Source: Clostridia bacterium
Lineage (GTDB): Bacteria; Bacillota; Clostridia; Oscillospirales; CAG-272
Length of the DNA stretch: 7,831 bases
Direction of reading: 5' to 3'
Assembly: GCA_017395715.1 (NCBI GenBank)
Contig: JAFQNZ010000050.1
Span: 1-7,831 of the forward strand
Part shown: one piece after another, positions 1 through 6,631 of the stretch
Layout of the letters: each line of letters starts with the position of its first letter
How positions within the stretch are numbered: position 1 is the first letter of the stretch
The notes under the pieces: model-generated
What the model was told of the DNA's origin: nothing
The model's input: only the letters and a program-made list of their open reading frames with translations
Database searches by the model: none
Program-made: the position numbers and the translations under genes

Positions 1-40
1 ATTTTAACATATTATTTTGCAAAAGTAAAGGCTTAATTCT

Positions 41-111
41 GTCGAAACGCGAAGTTTTGTGAAAAGTTTGCGTTTCGGCGGGCAGCTTTTTTTGTTGTTT
101 TTGCTTTTTTT
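41..111 (+). terminator. Long hairpin followed by T-tracts, probable terminator of an upstream gene
   Basis: Bases 41-50 pair with 70-79 (ten pairs, one T-G wobble). The pairing continues inward through 51-53/67-69, one G-G mismatch at 54/66, and TTTT 55-58 with AAAA 62-65 around a GTG loop. That gives about 17 pairs in total. A seven-base spacer (80-86) is followed by T7 (87-93) and two further T-rich runs up to 111. The hairpin strength and the T-tracts fit a rho-independent terminator for a gene left of the window. The spacer before the first T-run is longer than ideal. No coding region is supported in 1-155. Confidence 0.55.
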
Positions 112-155
112 AGTGAAATAAACAGATTTTTCGTCATAAAAACCAAAAACAGGTA

Positions 156-184
156 TTGACTTTTGTGCAAAAGAGATGTATAAT
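156..184 (+). promoter_or_regulatory. Sigma-A type promoter for the small membrane protein gene
   Basis: TTGACT (156-161) and TATAAT (179-184) are separated by exactly 17 bases, a near-perfect housekeeping sigma promoter. Transcription should begin near 190-192. This leaves a leader of about 50 bases before the ATG at 241 and makes the GTG at 193 an unlikely start. Confidence 0.85.
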
Positions 185-240
185 CATGTCTTGTGTGCCA
201 AAGGTACACAAAATTCCCGATCGGTTTGAGGTTTTTAGAC

Positions 241-510
241 ATGATTATGTTCTTGAAGATCGCGGTACTCTTTCTTTGTACTGCGGTTTCATTTATCATT
301 TCCTGTTACAGCGAAAACAAGAAGGGTACTTGTGTGTTGCTTTCTTTTTTTGTGGCGGCAGGCAGTACCACGTTCTTTTCCGAGGAATCGCTTCTTCTTT
401 CCATGCTTTGTGCATTTGGCGTTTTTCTTGTGCTTTCGGTTCTGACGGTTCTTCTTTCGAACAAGACCATGCACAGAAAACACGAAAAAGAAAAGCATAA
501 ATCTTTCTGA
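241..510 (+). CDS. Small predicted membrane protein, function unknown
   Basis: This is an 89-residue protein that I do not recognise. The frame is open from 193, but ATG 241 is preferred. A GAGG sits nine bases upstream of it (about 228-231), and the promoter at 156-184 would place the transcript start almost on top of 193. A second ATG at 247 is also possible. The sequence shows three hydrophobic stretches, roughly residues 3-22, 27-45 and 48-72, so three membrane helices are likely. They are followed by a strongly basic, hydrophilic tail rich in K, H and R, which would lie in the cytoplasm by the positive-inside rule. There is no cleavable signal peptide of clear form and no catalytic motif. 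The gene appears to be monocistronic, with its own strong promoter in front and the rplS promoter behind. Its translation in another frame (156-500) lacks comparable support. The existence of the gene is probable and its role is unknown. Confidence 0.65.
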   Translation: MIMFLKIAVLFLCTAVSFIISCYSENKKGTCVLLSFFVAAGSTTFFSEESLLLSMLCAFGVFLVLSVLTVLLSNKTMHRKHEKEKHKSF

Positions 511-554
511 TCTCATCTTTTCGCAAGGGTGTTGATTCCTTTGTCGGTTTTTCT

Positions 555-614
555 AAAAAAATTTGAAAAAACTTGAAAAAAGGTCTTGCATTCTATGGAA
601 AGTTGTGATATAAT
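555..614 (+). promoter_or_regulatory. rplS promoter with phased A-tracts and extended -10
   Basis: TTGCAT (586-591) and TATAAT (609-614) are separated by 17 bases. TGA at 606-608 directly before the -10 makes it an extended -10 (TGn). Immediately upstream are A-tracts at 555-561, 566-571 and 576-581 with centres about 10 bases apart, that is, on one face of the helix. They could act as an UP element for the RNA polymerase alpha C-terminal domain and/or as intrinsic curvature. A strong constitutive or growth-rate-controlled promoter would suit a ribosomal protein gene. The start should fall near 618-621. Confidence 0.85.
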
Positions 615-617
615 AAC

Positions 618-712
618 ATCCGCTGTGTTATCGGATAAGGGATAGCATGGGATTCGGGCAGTCCGCTGCGAAGCTCCGCATGAATGCCGAAATATTAAAG
701 GAGGAAGCCAAA
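618..712 (+). promoter_or_regulatory. rplS 5' leader, possible L19-type autoregulatory RNA
   Basis: The transcript leader is about 92-95 bases. GGCA 657-660 can pair with TGCC 685-688, enclosing a TGCG 667-670 / CGCA 677-680 hairpin. An alternative is GCAG 658-661 with CTGC 666-669. L19 leaders are a known class of Firmicutes ribosomal-protein leaders (Rfam L19_leader). Whether this one fits that model cannot be decided by eye. The strong ribosome binding site AAAGGAGG (697-704) lies eight bases before the rplS ATG. Confidence 0.35.
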
Positions 713-1054
713 ATGGATCTTATTAAGGCTTTTACAGAAGAGCAACTTAAAGCAGAAGTTCCTCAGTTCAAAGTTGGTGATACCGTTAGAGTTCACAACA
801 GAATCAAAGAGGGCGCAAGAGAAAGAATTCAGCTTTTTGAAGGCACCGTTATTGCCAAGAGAGGCGGAGGTATCTCCGAAACCTTTACTGTCAGACGCGT
901 TGCTTACGGTGTGGGTGTTGAAAAGACATTCCCGCTCCACTCGCCTTTTGTTGAAAAGGTTGAAGTCACCAGAAAGGGTAAAGTTCGCCGTGCGAAGCTT
1001 TACTATCTCCGTGACAGAGTTGGTAAGTACGCTAAGGTCAAAGAGTCGATCTAA
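713..1054 (+). CDS. rplS: 50S ribosomal protein L19
   Basis: L19 is a structural protein of the large subunit located at the 30S-50S interface. The 113-residue length matches the family (about 114-118). Recognisable features are the N-terminal helix with FTEEQLK, the SH3-like core with PQFKVGDTVRVHNRIKEG, FEGTVIAKRGGGISETFTVRR and the VGVEKTFPLHSPFVEKVEV segment, and the basic C-terminal RRAKLYYLRDRVGK. Start 713 is chosen because AAAGGAGG lies eight bases upstream and the protein then begins where L19 normally does. The same frame is open back to an ATG at 647, which would add 22 unusual residues. In most bacteria rplS follows rpsP-rimM-trmD, but here it stands alone with its own promoter and a hairpin behind it. 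Confidence 0.98.
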   Translation: MDLIKAFTEEQLKAEVPQFKVGDTVRVHNRIKEGARERIQLFEGTVIAKRGGGISETFTVRRVAYGVGVEKTFPLHSPFVEKVEVTRKGKVRRAKLYYLRDRVGKYAKVKESI

Positions 1055-1058
1055 CAAT

Positions 1059-1111
1059 CAGGCAGCCTGAGGGGTTTCCCCTCGGGCACGCCCTGTTTGG
1101 ATTTTCTTTTT
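1059..1111 (+). terminator. Hairpin after rplS, terminator or attenuator
   Basis: Bases 1065-1074 pair with 1078-1087 (ten pairs, one T-G wobble, TTT loop). CAGG 1059-1062 can extend the base of the stem with CCTG 1092-1095 across small internal bulges. The stem is followed by TTTGGATTTTCTTTTT (1096-1111), a U-tract interrupted by GGA and C. It begins five bases after the rplS stop. The imperfect U-tract could allow read-through into rpmE, for which no clear separate promoter is visible. Confidence 0.65.
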
Positions 1112-1134
1112 CCACTTTCAGAAACAAAACCAAA

Positions 1135-1231
1135 GCCCTGTCAAAGAGCAGGGGAATCAATGACAGAATTCATCAAGATGCTTTTGGGAGTCTTACAAAA
1201 GCGAGATTGAGTTTTGTCGCATTCATTTTTT
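1135..1231 (+). promoter_or_regulatory. rpmE upstream leader with alternative hairpins
   Basis: This is the non-coding region before rpmE. CCCTG 1136-1140 can pair with CAGGG 1149-1153. The overlapping CTGTCA 1138-1143 can instead pair with TGACAG 1161-1166, so the two cannot form together. Further down, ACAAAA 1195-1200 pairs with TTTTGT 1212-1217, or GCGA 1201-1204 with TCGC 1217-1220, followed by T6 at 1225-1230 just before the ribosome binding site. This could be an autoregulatory leader, since L31 leader RNAs are known in several phyla. No good -35/-10 pair was found between 1096 and 1252. Confidence 0.35.
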
Positions 1232-1252
1232 AAGAATTGAGGTGTCATAGAA

Positions 1253-1462
1253 ATGAAAGAAGGACTCCATCCTAACTATAGCGAAGTCACGATCAAGTGC
1301 GCATGCGGCGAAGAAGTCAAGACCCGTTCGACCAAGGGCGGTATCATCCGCGTTGAAATTTGCTCGAAGTGCCATCCTTTCTTTACCGGCAAGCAGAAGT
1401 TTGTTGATGCCGGCGGACGCGTTGACAAGTTCAAGAAGCGTTTGCAGGGAACACAGAAGTAA
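1253..1462 (+). CDS. rpmE: 50S ribosomal protein L31, zinc-binding type
   Basis: L31 bridges the central protuberance of the large subunit and the head of the small subunit. The product is 69 residues long. It starts MKEGLHPNY, typical of the family, and carries Cys16-X-Cys18 and Cys37-X-X-Cys40, the four ligands of the zinc-containing (C+) form. In organisms that have both types, the C- paralogue replaces this form under zinc starvation. FFTGKQKFVDAGGRVDKFKK is the conserved C-terminal half. The ribosome binding site is GAGGTG (about 1239-1244), eight bases from the ATG. A strong terminator follows. Confidence 0.98.
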   Translation: MKEGLHPNYSEVTIKCACGEEVKTRSTKGGIIRVEICSKCHPFFTGKQKFVDAGGRVDKFKKRLQGTQK

Positions 1463-1494
1463 TTTCTCCTTATCGTTCCATATTGACAGAAAAC

Positions 1495-1524
1495 GGCGAA
1501 TGCAGTGATGCGTTCGCCTTTTTT
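1495..1524 (+). terminator. Rho-independent terminator of rpmE
   Basis: GGCGAATGCA (1495-1504) pairs with TGCGTTCGCC (1509-1518), ten pairs with one T-G wobble, closing a GTGA (GNRA-type) tetraloop at 1505-1508. T6 follows at 1519-1524 with another T-rich run soon after. It is a textbook intrinsic terminator 33 bases after the rpmE stop and separates rpmE from hflX. Confidence 0.92.
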
Positions 1525-1562
1525 GCTCTTTTTGCCAAAATTTGTGAAAGGCAGATCTTTTT

Positions 1563-2894
1563 ATGGAAAAAATCATTTCCGACAATATTGAAAATAAAAC
1601 AAAAGCCATCCTGTGCGTGGTTTTGACCCCCGACAAGGATGAAAGAGAAGTGGCGGTTTCTCTTGCCGAGCTGGAACGGCTCCTTGATACGGCGGGCGGT
1701 GAGCTGTTTGCGCAGGTGGTGCAGGCAAGACAGAATCCCGATAACGCCACCTATCTTGGAAAAGGCAAGATCGAAGAGATCGGAATGCTTTGCAAAAATA
1801 ATGATGTGAATCTTGTGATCTGTGACGATGAACTGTCTCCCGCGCAGATCAAAAACATGGAAGATGCGCTTGAAGAAGCGGCAGGAGAGGATTTCGGCAG
1901 TATCCGCGTGATCGACCGCAGTATGCTGATTCTCGACATTTTCGCGCTTCACGCCATCAGCGGTGAGGGTAAATTACAAGTAGAACTGGCACAGCTGCGC
2001 TATTCAGTGCCGCGTCTTTACGGCAAGGGCACGGAGATGTCCCGTCTTGGCGGCGGTATTGGTACACGAGGACCGGGTGAGACGAAGCTGGAAAAGGATC
2101 GGCGTCATGTCAGACGCCGCATTCAGGCGCTTGAGGAACAGCTTGCTGAGCTTGTGAAAAGCCGTGAGGTTAGACGCGCAAGGCGCGACAACGCAGGTGT
2201 TTTCCGTGTTGCCATCGTGGGATATACCAACGCAGGCAAGTCCACCCTTCTTAATCGCTTGACCGATGCGGGAATCCTTGCCGAGGATAAATTGTTTGCG
2301 ACTCTTGATACCACAACGCGCAAATTCGCGCTTCCGAGTGGCAGAGAGATCCTTTTGACCGATACGGTAGGTTTTATTCGCAATTTGCCTCACCATTTGA
2401 TCGAGGCGTTTAAGTCCACACTTGAGGAGGCAAAATACAACGACGCGCTTTTGATCGTGATCGATGCTTCCGACCCCGAATGTGTGTCTCAGCTTGATGT
2501 GACCGAAAAGCTTTTGTGTGATCTCGGCGTGATCGACAAACCGATTGTGTATGTGCTGAACAAGTGCGACGCGGCGGCTGTTCTCCCCGAAGAGCTGACG
2601 GCACGTGCCAATCGCGACAAGGTGATTCCGATTTCTGCCCTCGACGGTCGCGGTGTTTCAACTCTTGTGGAAGAGCTTGAAGCGCTTGCCGCAAATGGCA
2701 GAAAGCTTTATTGCTTGAAAGTGCCCTCATACGAAATGGGTGTGATCAACAAGCTTTATAACGCATCTATGGTAGAAGATGTGGAGTATTTTGACGGCTA
2801 TGCCCGTGTGATTGCCACTATGGATGACAAGATGGCGGGACAGTTAAGACGCTTTATTGTGCGACCCTCCGATTTTGACAAAGAGGAAGCGTAA
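1563..2894 (+). CDS. hflX: GTPase HflX, ribosome-associated
   Basis: HflX is a translational GTPase that binds the 50S subunit and splits stalled or hibernating 70S ribosomes, notably under heat or antibiotic stress. The 443-residue length is normal for the family. The N-terminal HflX domain (about 15-205) contains TYLGKGKIEEI (63-73), the helical RYSVPRLYGKGTEMSRLGG stretch and IGTRGPGETKLE (166-177), then a basic coiled linker. The GTPase domain has G1 GYTNAGKS (220-227), a G2 Thr-rich switch (about 250-252), G3 DTVGF (267-271), G4 NKCD (333-336) and G5 SAL (358-360). A short C-terminal domain follows. ATG 1563 has a modest AAAGG about 11 bases upstream. No promoter is evident between the rpmE terminator and the start. 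The gene ends 45 bases before the yigZ-like gene, with which it probably shares a transcript. Confidence 0.97.
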   Translation: MEKIISDNIENKTKAILCVVLTPDKDEREVAVSLAELERLLDTAGGELFAQVVQARQNPDNATYLGKGKIEEIGMLCKNNDVNLVICDDELSPAQIKNMEDALEEAAGEDFGSIRVIDRSMLILDIFALHAISGEGKLQVELAQLRYSVPRLYGKGTEMSRLGGGIGTRGPGETKLEKDRRHVRRRIQALEEQLAELVKSREVRRARRDNAGVFRVAIVGYTNAGKSTLLNRLTDAGILAEDKLFATLDTTTRKFALPSGREILLTDTVGFIRNLPHHLIEAFKSTLEEAKYNDALLIVIDASDPECVSQLDVTEKLLCDLGVIDKPIVYVLNKCDAAAVLPEELTARANRDKVIPISALDGRGVSTLVEELEALAANGRKLYCLKVPSYEMGVINKLYNASMVEDVEYFDGYARVIATMDDKMAGQLRRFIVRPSDFDKEEA

Positions 2895-2939
2895 AAAGCT
2901 ATACTTTGCATAGCAAGATAGCTGAACGGAGAAGACGAA

Positions 2940-3569
2940 ATGGATGTTTATGTAACACTCGGAAAAGACGGCAGTGCCACGTTTGAAATGAAGAAAAGTG
3001 AATTTATCGGCTACGCCTCCCATGTGACAACAGAGGAAGAAGCGCGTGCGTTTGTGGATAAGATTCGCAAGAAACACGCTGATGCCAGACATAATGTGTA
3101 TGCCTATATGCTTGCCGAGAACAACATCATGCGCTATTCGGATGACGGCGAGCCGCAAGGGACGGCGGGGCTTCCCGTTTTGGACATTCTTCGCAAGGGT
3201 GGCATTACCGATGCGGTGATCGTGGTGACACGTTACTTTGGTGGTATTCTGCTCGGTACGGGCGGACTTGTGCGTGCCTATTCTGCGGCGGCAAAAGCGG
3301 CGGTGGAAGATGCGGGCAGAGCTTCCTTTGTGAACTACGAAGAATACGCTTTGACCATGAGCTATCCCTTGTATCAGAGAGTGCCGAATCTTTTTAAGAA
3401 TTATCCCTTGCTTGTGGATGCCACCGATTTCGGCGGCGAGGTTACGATACACATTGCCATCAAAGAAGGGTATTTCGGTAAACTCGAAGAAGCTCTCAAC
3501 GAAGTGGGGGCGGGCAAGATCCGCATTGTCAAAAAAGGCGTGCGCCTTGATGCCGAAGAACTTCCGTGA
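2940..3569 (+). CDS. yigZ: YigZ/YvyE family protein (IMPACT N-terminal domain)
   Basis: This 209-residue protein belongs to the UPF0029/IMPACT family, whose bacterial members (E. coli YigZ, B. subtilis YvyE) are about 205-217 residues. The exact biochemical role is unsettled. The eukaryotic relative IMPACT regulates Gcn2 in translation control. The N-terminal domain (about 1-125) shows KKSEFIGYASHV, HNVYAYML, the signature DDGEPQGTAGLPVLDIL (68-84) and VVTRYFGGILLGTGGLVRAY (95-114). The C-terminal DUF1949-like ferredoxin-fold domain spans about 130-205. GGAG at 2928-2931 lies eight bases before the ATG. The gene follows hflX closely without a terminator, so co-transcription is likely, and a strong terminator ends the unit. 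Confidence 0.95.
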   Translation: MDVYVTLGKDGSATFEMKKSEFIGYASHVTTEEEARAFVDKIRKKHADARHNVYAYMLAENNIMRYSDDGEPQGTAGLPVLDILRKGGITDAVIVVTRYFGGILLGTGGLVRAYSAAAKAAVEDAGRASFVNYEEYALTMSYPLYQRVPNLFKNYPLLVDATDFGGEVTIHIAIKEGYFGKLEEALNEVGAGKIRIVKKGVRLDAEELP

Positions 3570-3576
3570 CGACTGA

Positions 3577-3612
3577 CCGAATCTTTCCTTTACGGGAAAG
3601 ATTCGGTTTTTT
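3577..3612 (+). terminator. Rho-independent terminator after the yigZ-like gene
   Basis: CCGAATCTTTCC (3577-3588) pairs perfectly with GGAAAGATTCGG (3595-3606) over a six-base loop, followed by T6 (3607-3612). It begins eight bases after the stop codon. It ends the hflX-yigZ unit and shows that the downstream genes need their own promoter. Confidence 0.95.
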
Positions 3613-3671
3613 GGTTTCTTTTGGGACCGGATTCTACCTTTTTTCATGTTTTCTGATTGAAAAAAAGGGTT

Positions 3672-3711
3672 TTTATAAATTTTTGCGTATATTATATATG
3701 TCTGCTGTATT
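3672..3711 (+). promoter_or_regulatory. AT-rich region, probable promoter of the dgt-dnaG-rpoD unit
   Basis: A promoter is expected between the terminator at 3612 and the gene at 3770, and the AT-rich stretch around 3670-3711 is the best place. Two candidates can be read. One is TTTATA (3672-3677) with TATATG (3695-3700), spacing 17. The other is TTGCGT (3683-3688) with TGTATT (3706-3711), spacing 17 and a TGC extension before the -10. Neither is close to consensus, so the exact site is uncertain. Confidence 0.35.
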
Positions 3712-3769
3712 TACGTTGTTTGCTTATGGCAGAAAAAGTCTTGAAAAAACAAGAAGGGAAGATGTGATC

Positions 3770-4762
3770 ATGGATGTAAAGACCATTCTGCAAAACCGCG
3801 AAAAGCAAGAGCTTTCCCGCTTTGCCACGCTTTCCGAAAACACGCGCGGACGCGAACATTTCTTAAAGCCCGACGATATGCGTACCGAGTTTCAGCGCGA
3901 CCGCGACCGCATCATTCACTGCAAATCGTTTCGCCGCCTGATGCACAAAACACAGGTGTTTCTCTCTCCCGAGCAGGATCACTACCGCACAAGACTGACG
4001 CACACGCTTGAGGTTTCGCAAATTGCAAGAACGATTGCTCGCTCACTACGTTTGAACGAAGACCTTTGTGAGGCGATCGCTCTTGGGCATGACTTGGGGC
4101 ATACGCCGTTTGGTCATGCGGGCGAGAGACTTTTGCAACGCTGTTACGATGAGAATTTTACCCACTGCGCGCAGTCGCTTCGCGTGGTGGACAAGCTTGA
4201 AAAGCTGAATCTCACTTACGAAGTCAGAAACGGTATTTTGTGCCATGCGGGAGAGACACTCGCCGACACACCCGAAGGTGTGATCGTGAAGTTTGCCGAC
4301 CGTATTGCGTATATCAATCATGACATTGACGATGCTTTGCGTGCGAAGATTTTAACGCAATCGGACCTGCCTTGGCAACTCATTGCGGTGCTTGGTGCAA
4401 CCCAGAGCGAGCGCATCAACACCATGGTGCGCAGTGTGGTGATCGGTAGCGAGAACAGCGCGACGATTGCCATGGAACCTCATATTTATAAGGCAACCAT
4501 GCGCCTTCGTGAATTTTTGTTTGCGAGTGTTTATACCAACCCCAAAGCCAAGGGGGAAGAGGTACGGGCGGAAAGTATGCTCGAATCGCTTTACCGTTAT
4601 TTTTGCGAAAATCCCGCAGAGCTTCCCGAAGAATTTGCCGAAACGCGCGAAACCGAGGGTGTAGCCCGTGCGGTATGCGATTACATATCGGGCATGACTG
4701 ACCGTTATGCCATCAATCTGTATAAAGACCTTTTTGTGCCTCGCGTATGGGGTCAGCGGTAA
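3770..4762 (+). CDS. dgt: HD-domain deoxyguanosinetriphosphate triphosphohydrolase-like protein
   Basis: Family members hydrolyse dNTPs (dGTP in E. coli Dgt) to the deoxynucleoside and triphosphate in a metal-dependent reaction, tuning dNTP pools. The 330-residue length fits the shorter dGTPase-like subfamily. The metal-binding HD signature is complete: His78 in RLTHTLE, His107-Asp108 in LGHDLGHTPFGHAGE and Asp177 in FADRIAYINHD. FQRDRDRIIHCKSFRRLMHKTQVF (41-64) is the usual N-terminal signature. ATG 3770 gives a normal N-terminus. An in-frame GTG at 3764 is better spaced from the AAGGGA (3754-3759) and is an alternative. The frame is open back to 3566, but that would run through a terminator and gives no family-like sequence. 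dnaG begins 36 bases downstream, and the pairing with primase suggests coordinated control of nucleotide supply and replication. Confidence 0.93.
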   Translation: MDVKTILQNREKQELSRFATLSENTRGREHFLKPDDMRTEFQRDRDRIIHCKSFRRLMHKTQVFLSPEQDHYRTRLTHTLEVSQIARTIARSLRLNEDLCEAIALGHDLGHTPFGHAGERLLQRCYDENFTHCAQSLRVVDKLEKLNLTYEVRNGILCHAGETLADTPEGVIVKFADRIAYINHDIDDALRAKILTQSDLPWQLIAVLGATQSERINTMVRSVVIGSENSATIAMEPHIYKATMRLREFLFASVYTNPKAKGEEVRAESMLESLYRYFCENPAELPEEFAETRETEGVARAVCDYISGMTDRYAINLYKDLFVPRVWGQR

Positions 4763-4798
4763 AAGGTTAGACACAACCCTTGAAAGGAGGCGGTTTTT

Positions 4799-6553
4799 GT
4801 GGCGTGGATCAGCGAAGATGTGATTCGCGAAATACGCTATCGCAACAGCATTGAAGATGTTGTGTCAAGCTATGTGACGCTCAAAAGGGCCGGCTCCAAT
4901 CTTTTGGGTCTGTGTCCCTTTCACAGCGAGAAAACAGCATCCTTTACCGTGTTTCCGAATACCGAAAGCTTTCACTGCTTTGGTTGCGGTGCGGGGGGCG
5001 ATGTGATCTCCTTTGTCCGACGAATTGAAAATCTCGATTATCCATCGGCTGTGGAGTTTCTTGCCAAACGCGCGGGCATCACGATCGTTCAAGATGACAG
5101 AGATAAAGAAAGAATGCAAAGGCGCAAGCGTGTGCTCGACATGAATGTGGAAGCAGCGCGCTTTTTCAGAAGTTGCTTATATGATCCGAAACTGGGTGCT
5201 GCGGGTATGCGCTATCTTTCGGAAAAGCGAAAGCTTGACCCGGCGCTCATCCGTCATTTCGGGCTTGGTTTTGCGCCGAACGATTTTGGGCTTCTGACCA
5301 GACATTTATCAAAGCTTGGCTACAAGGACTATGAGATGTCGGATGCATTTCTTGCCGGTATATCCAAGAAAAACGGAAAAAGCTACGATTATTTCCGCAA
5401 CCGCGTGATCTTTCCGATTCTTGATATCAGCGGCGATGTGGTGGCATTCGGCGGACGTGTGATGGATGATTCGCTTCCGAAATATCTGAACACCTCCGAC
5501 ACACCTGCGTTTAAGAAAAGTCGCAACCTGTTTGCGATGAATTTTGCCAGAAAACACTGCGAAGAGCAGTTGATTTTGTGTGAAGGCTATATGGATGTCA
5601 TCGCCCTGCACGGTGCGGGATTTCAGAATGCTGTGGCAACGCTCGGTACGGCGATCACGCCCGAGCATGCACGTCTCATGAAGCGCTATACCAAAAGCGT
5701 GATCATTTCGTATGACAGCGATGAAGCCGGTCAGCGAGCTGCCGACAAGGCATTCAAGCTGCTCAGTGAAGTGGGGCTTGAAACGAGAGTTTTGAAGCTT
5801 GACGGCGCCAAAGACCCGGATGAATACATCAAGTCATTCGGGAAAGACCGTTTTGCACTCCTTCTCAAAGACACCAAAAGCGAATTTGATTTCCGCTTTG
5901 ACAATATTTTGAAAAAATACGATACCCGTCTTGTGGATGAAAAATTAAAAGCCATCGAAGAAATTGAAGGTGTGATTGCACAAGTGCCGTCGGCGGCTGG
6001 CAGAGAAGTGTATATCGGTGTGGTGGCAGAAAAGATGGGCATTTCTGCCGAGATGATACGGCGGGATGTGGATAAGCGCACAAGGCGCGCGCAAAAAGCA
6101 ACCGAGCGGCGAGAGACCGAGCGTTTGATTGCCGCCTCTCAAGGGATCGGCGACCGCGTGAATACCGATTTTGTGAAAAATCCGCAGGCGGCGTCTTGTG
6201 AAGAAAAGATACTTGGGATTTTGCTTTTACACCCCGAATATCTTTACGAAATGAAAAAGAAGGATAAAGCGCCGAGCGCTGAGGATTTCTTTACCGAATT
6301 CGGCAAGAAAATATATACGTTAATGTTTGAAATCGATCGGGAATATTTTGACATTTCCGCGCTCGGTTCGGCACTTTCGGTAGAAGAGATCGACCGTTTG
6401 CAAAAGCTGCAGATGAGCCGGACAAAACTTGCCAACAATAAAATTGAATTGCTGTATGAGCTTTTGGAAACGCTGAAACACGCAAAGGAAAAAAGCGAGC
6501 TCTCTCTTGAAGAGATCATACGGCGAAAACGAGATCAAAAGAAAATGCCTTGA
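4799..6553 (+). CDS. dnaG: DNA primase
   Basis: DnaG synthesises the RNA primers for replication and acts with the replicative helicase at the fork. The 584-residue length is normal. The N-terminal CHC2-type zinc finger is Cys39-X2-His42 with Cys60-X2-Cys63 (LCPFHSEKTASF and FHCFGCGAGGDV). The core RNA-polymerase domain includes NRVIFPILDISGDVVAFGGR (201-220) and PKYLNTSDTPAF (228-238). The TOPRIM domain has Glu262 in LCEGYMDVIAL and Asp306/Asp308 in SYDSDEAGQRAA, followed by KDPDEYIK. The C-terminal third (about 430-584) is divergent and helical, as expected for the helicase-interacting domain. The start codon is GTG, supported by AAAGGAGG (4783-4790) eight bases upstream. The rpoD start is 78 bases after the stop, with no terminator between them. 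Confidence 0.98.
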   Translation: MAWISEDVIREIRYRNSIEDVVSSYVTLKRAGSNLLGLCPFHSEKTASFTVFPNTESFHCFGCGAGGDVISFVRRIENLDYPSAVEFLAKRAGITIVQDDRDKERMQRRKRVLDMNVEAARFFRSCLYDPKLGAAGMRYLSEKRKLDPALIRHFGLGFAPNDFGLLTRHLSKLGYKDYEMSDAFLAGISKKNGKSYDYFRNRVIFPILDISGDVVAFGGRVMDDSLPKYLNTSDTPAFKKSRNLFAMNFARKHCEEQLILCEGYMDVIALHGAGFQNAVATLGTAITPEHARLMKRYTKSVIISYDSDEAGQRAADKAFKLLSEVGLETRVLKLDGAKDPDEYIKSFGKDRFALLLKDTKSEFDFRFDNILKKYDTRLVDEKLKAIEEIEGVIAQVPSAAGREVYIGVVAEKMGISAEMIRRDVDKRTRRAQKATERRETERLIAASQGIGDRVNTDFVKNPQAASCEEKILGILLLHPEYLYEMKKKDKAPSAEDFFTEFGKKIYTLMFEIDREYFDISALGSALSVEEIDRLQKLQMSRTKLANNKIELLYELLETLKHAKEKSELSLEEIIRRKRDQKKMP

Positions 6554-6631
6554 CAGGCTTGAAAGTATTCTGTAAGAAACGACAGGATGTTTCAAAGATT
6601 GGGAACACAAAGAAAGGTTGGGTACAAAGGA

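Noticed and set aside
156..500. An alternative frame overlapping the small membrane protein gene.
   Set aside because: Its first codon lies inside the -35 box and before the transcription start. The competing frame has a ribosome binding site and coherent membrane segments.
2897..2923. A small inverted repeat between hflX and the yigZ-like gene (GCTAT 2898-2902 with ATAGC 2910-2914, and another ATAGCT at 2918-2923).
   Set aside because: The stem is only five pairs, with no T-run, which is too weak to call a terminator or operator.
2844..3647. A 267-codon minus-strand open frame over the yigZ-like gene.
   Set aside because: It is antisense to a well-supported conserved gene, runs through the terminator hairpin, and has no recognisable domain.
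3566..3769. An N-terminal extension of the dGTPase-like protein (68 codons, with an internal ATG at 3698).
   Set aside because: The stretch contains the terminator of the preceding gene and AT-rich non-coding sequence. It has no ribosome binding site at its candidate starts and no similarity to family N-termini that I can see.
6550..6578. A TTGACA hexamer at the dnaG stop codon as a possible rpoD promoter.
   Set aside because: The matching -10 position 17 bases on reads TAAGAA, with only about half the consensus, so read-through from dnaG is the simpler view.
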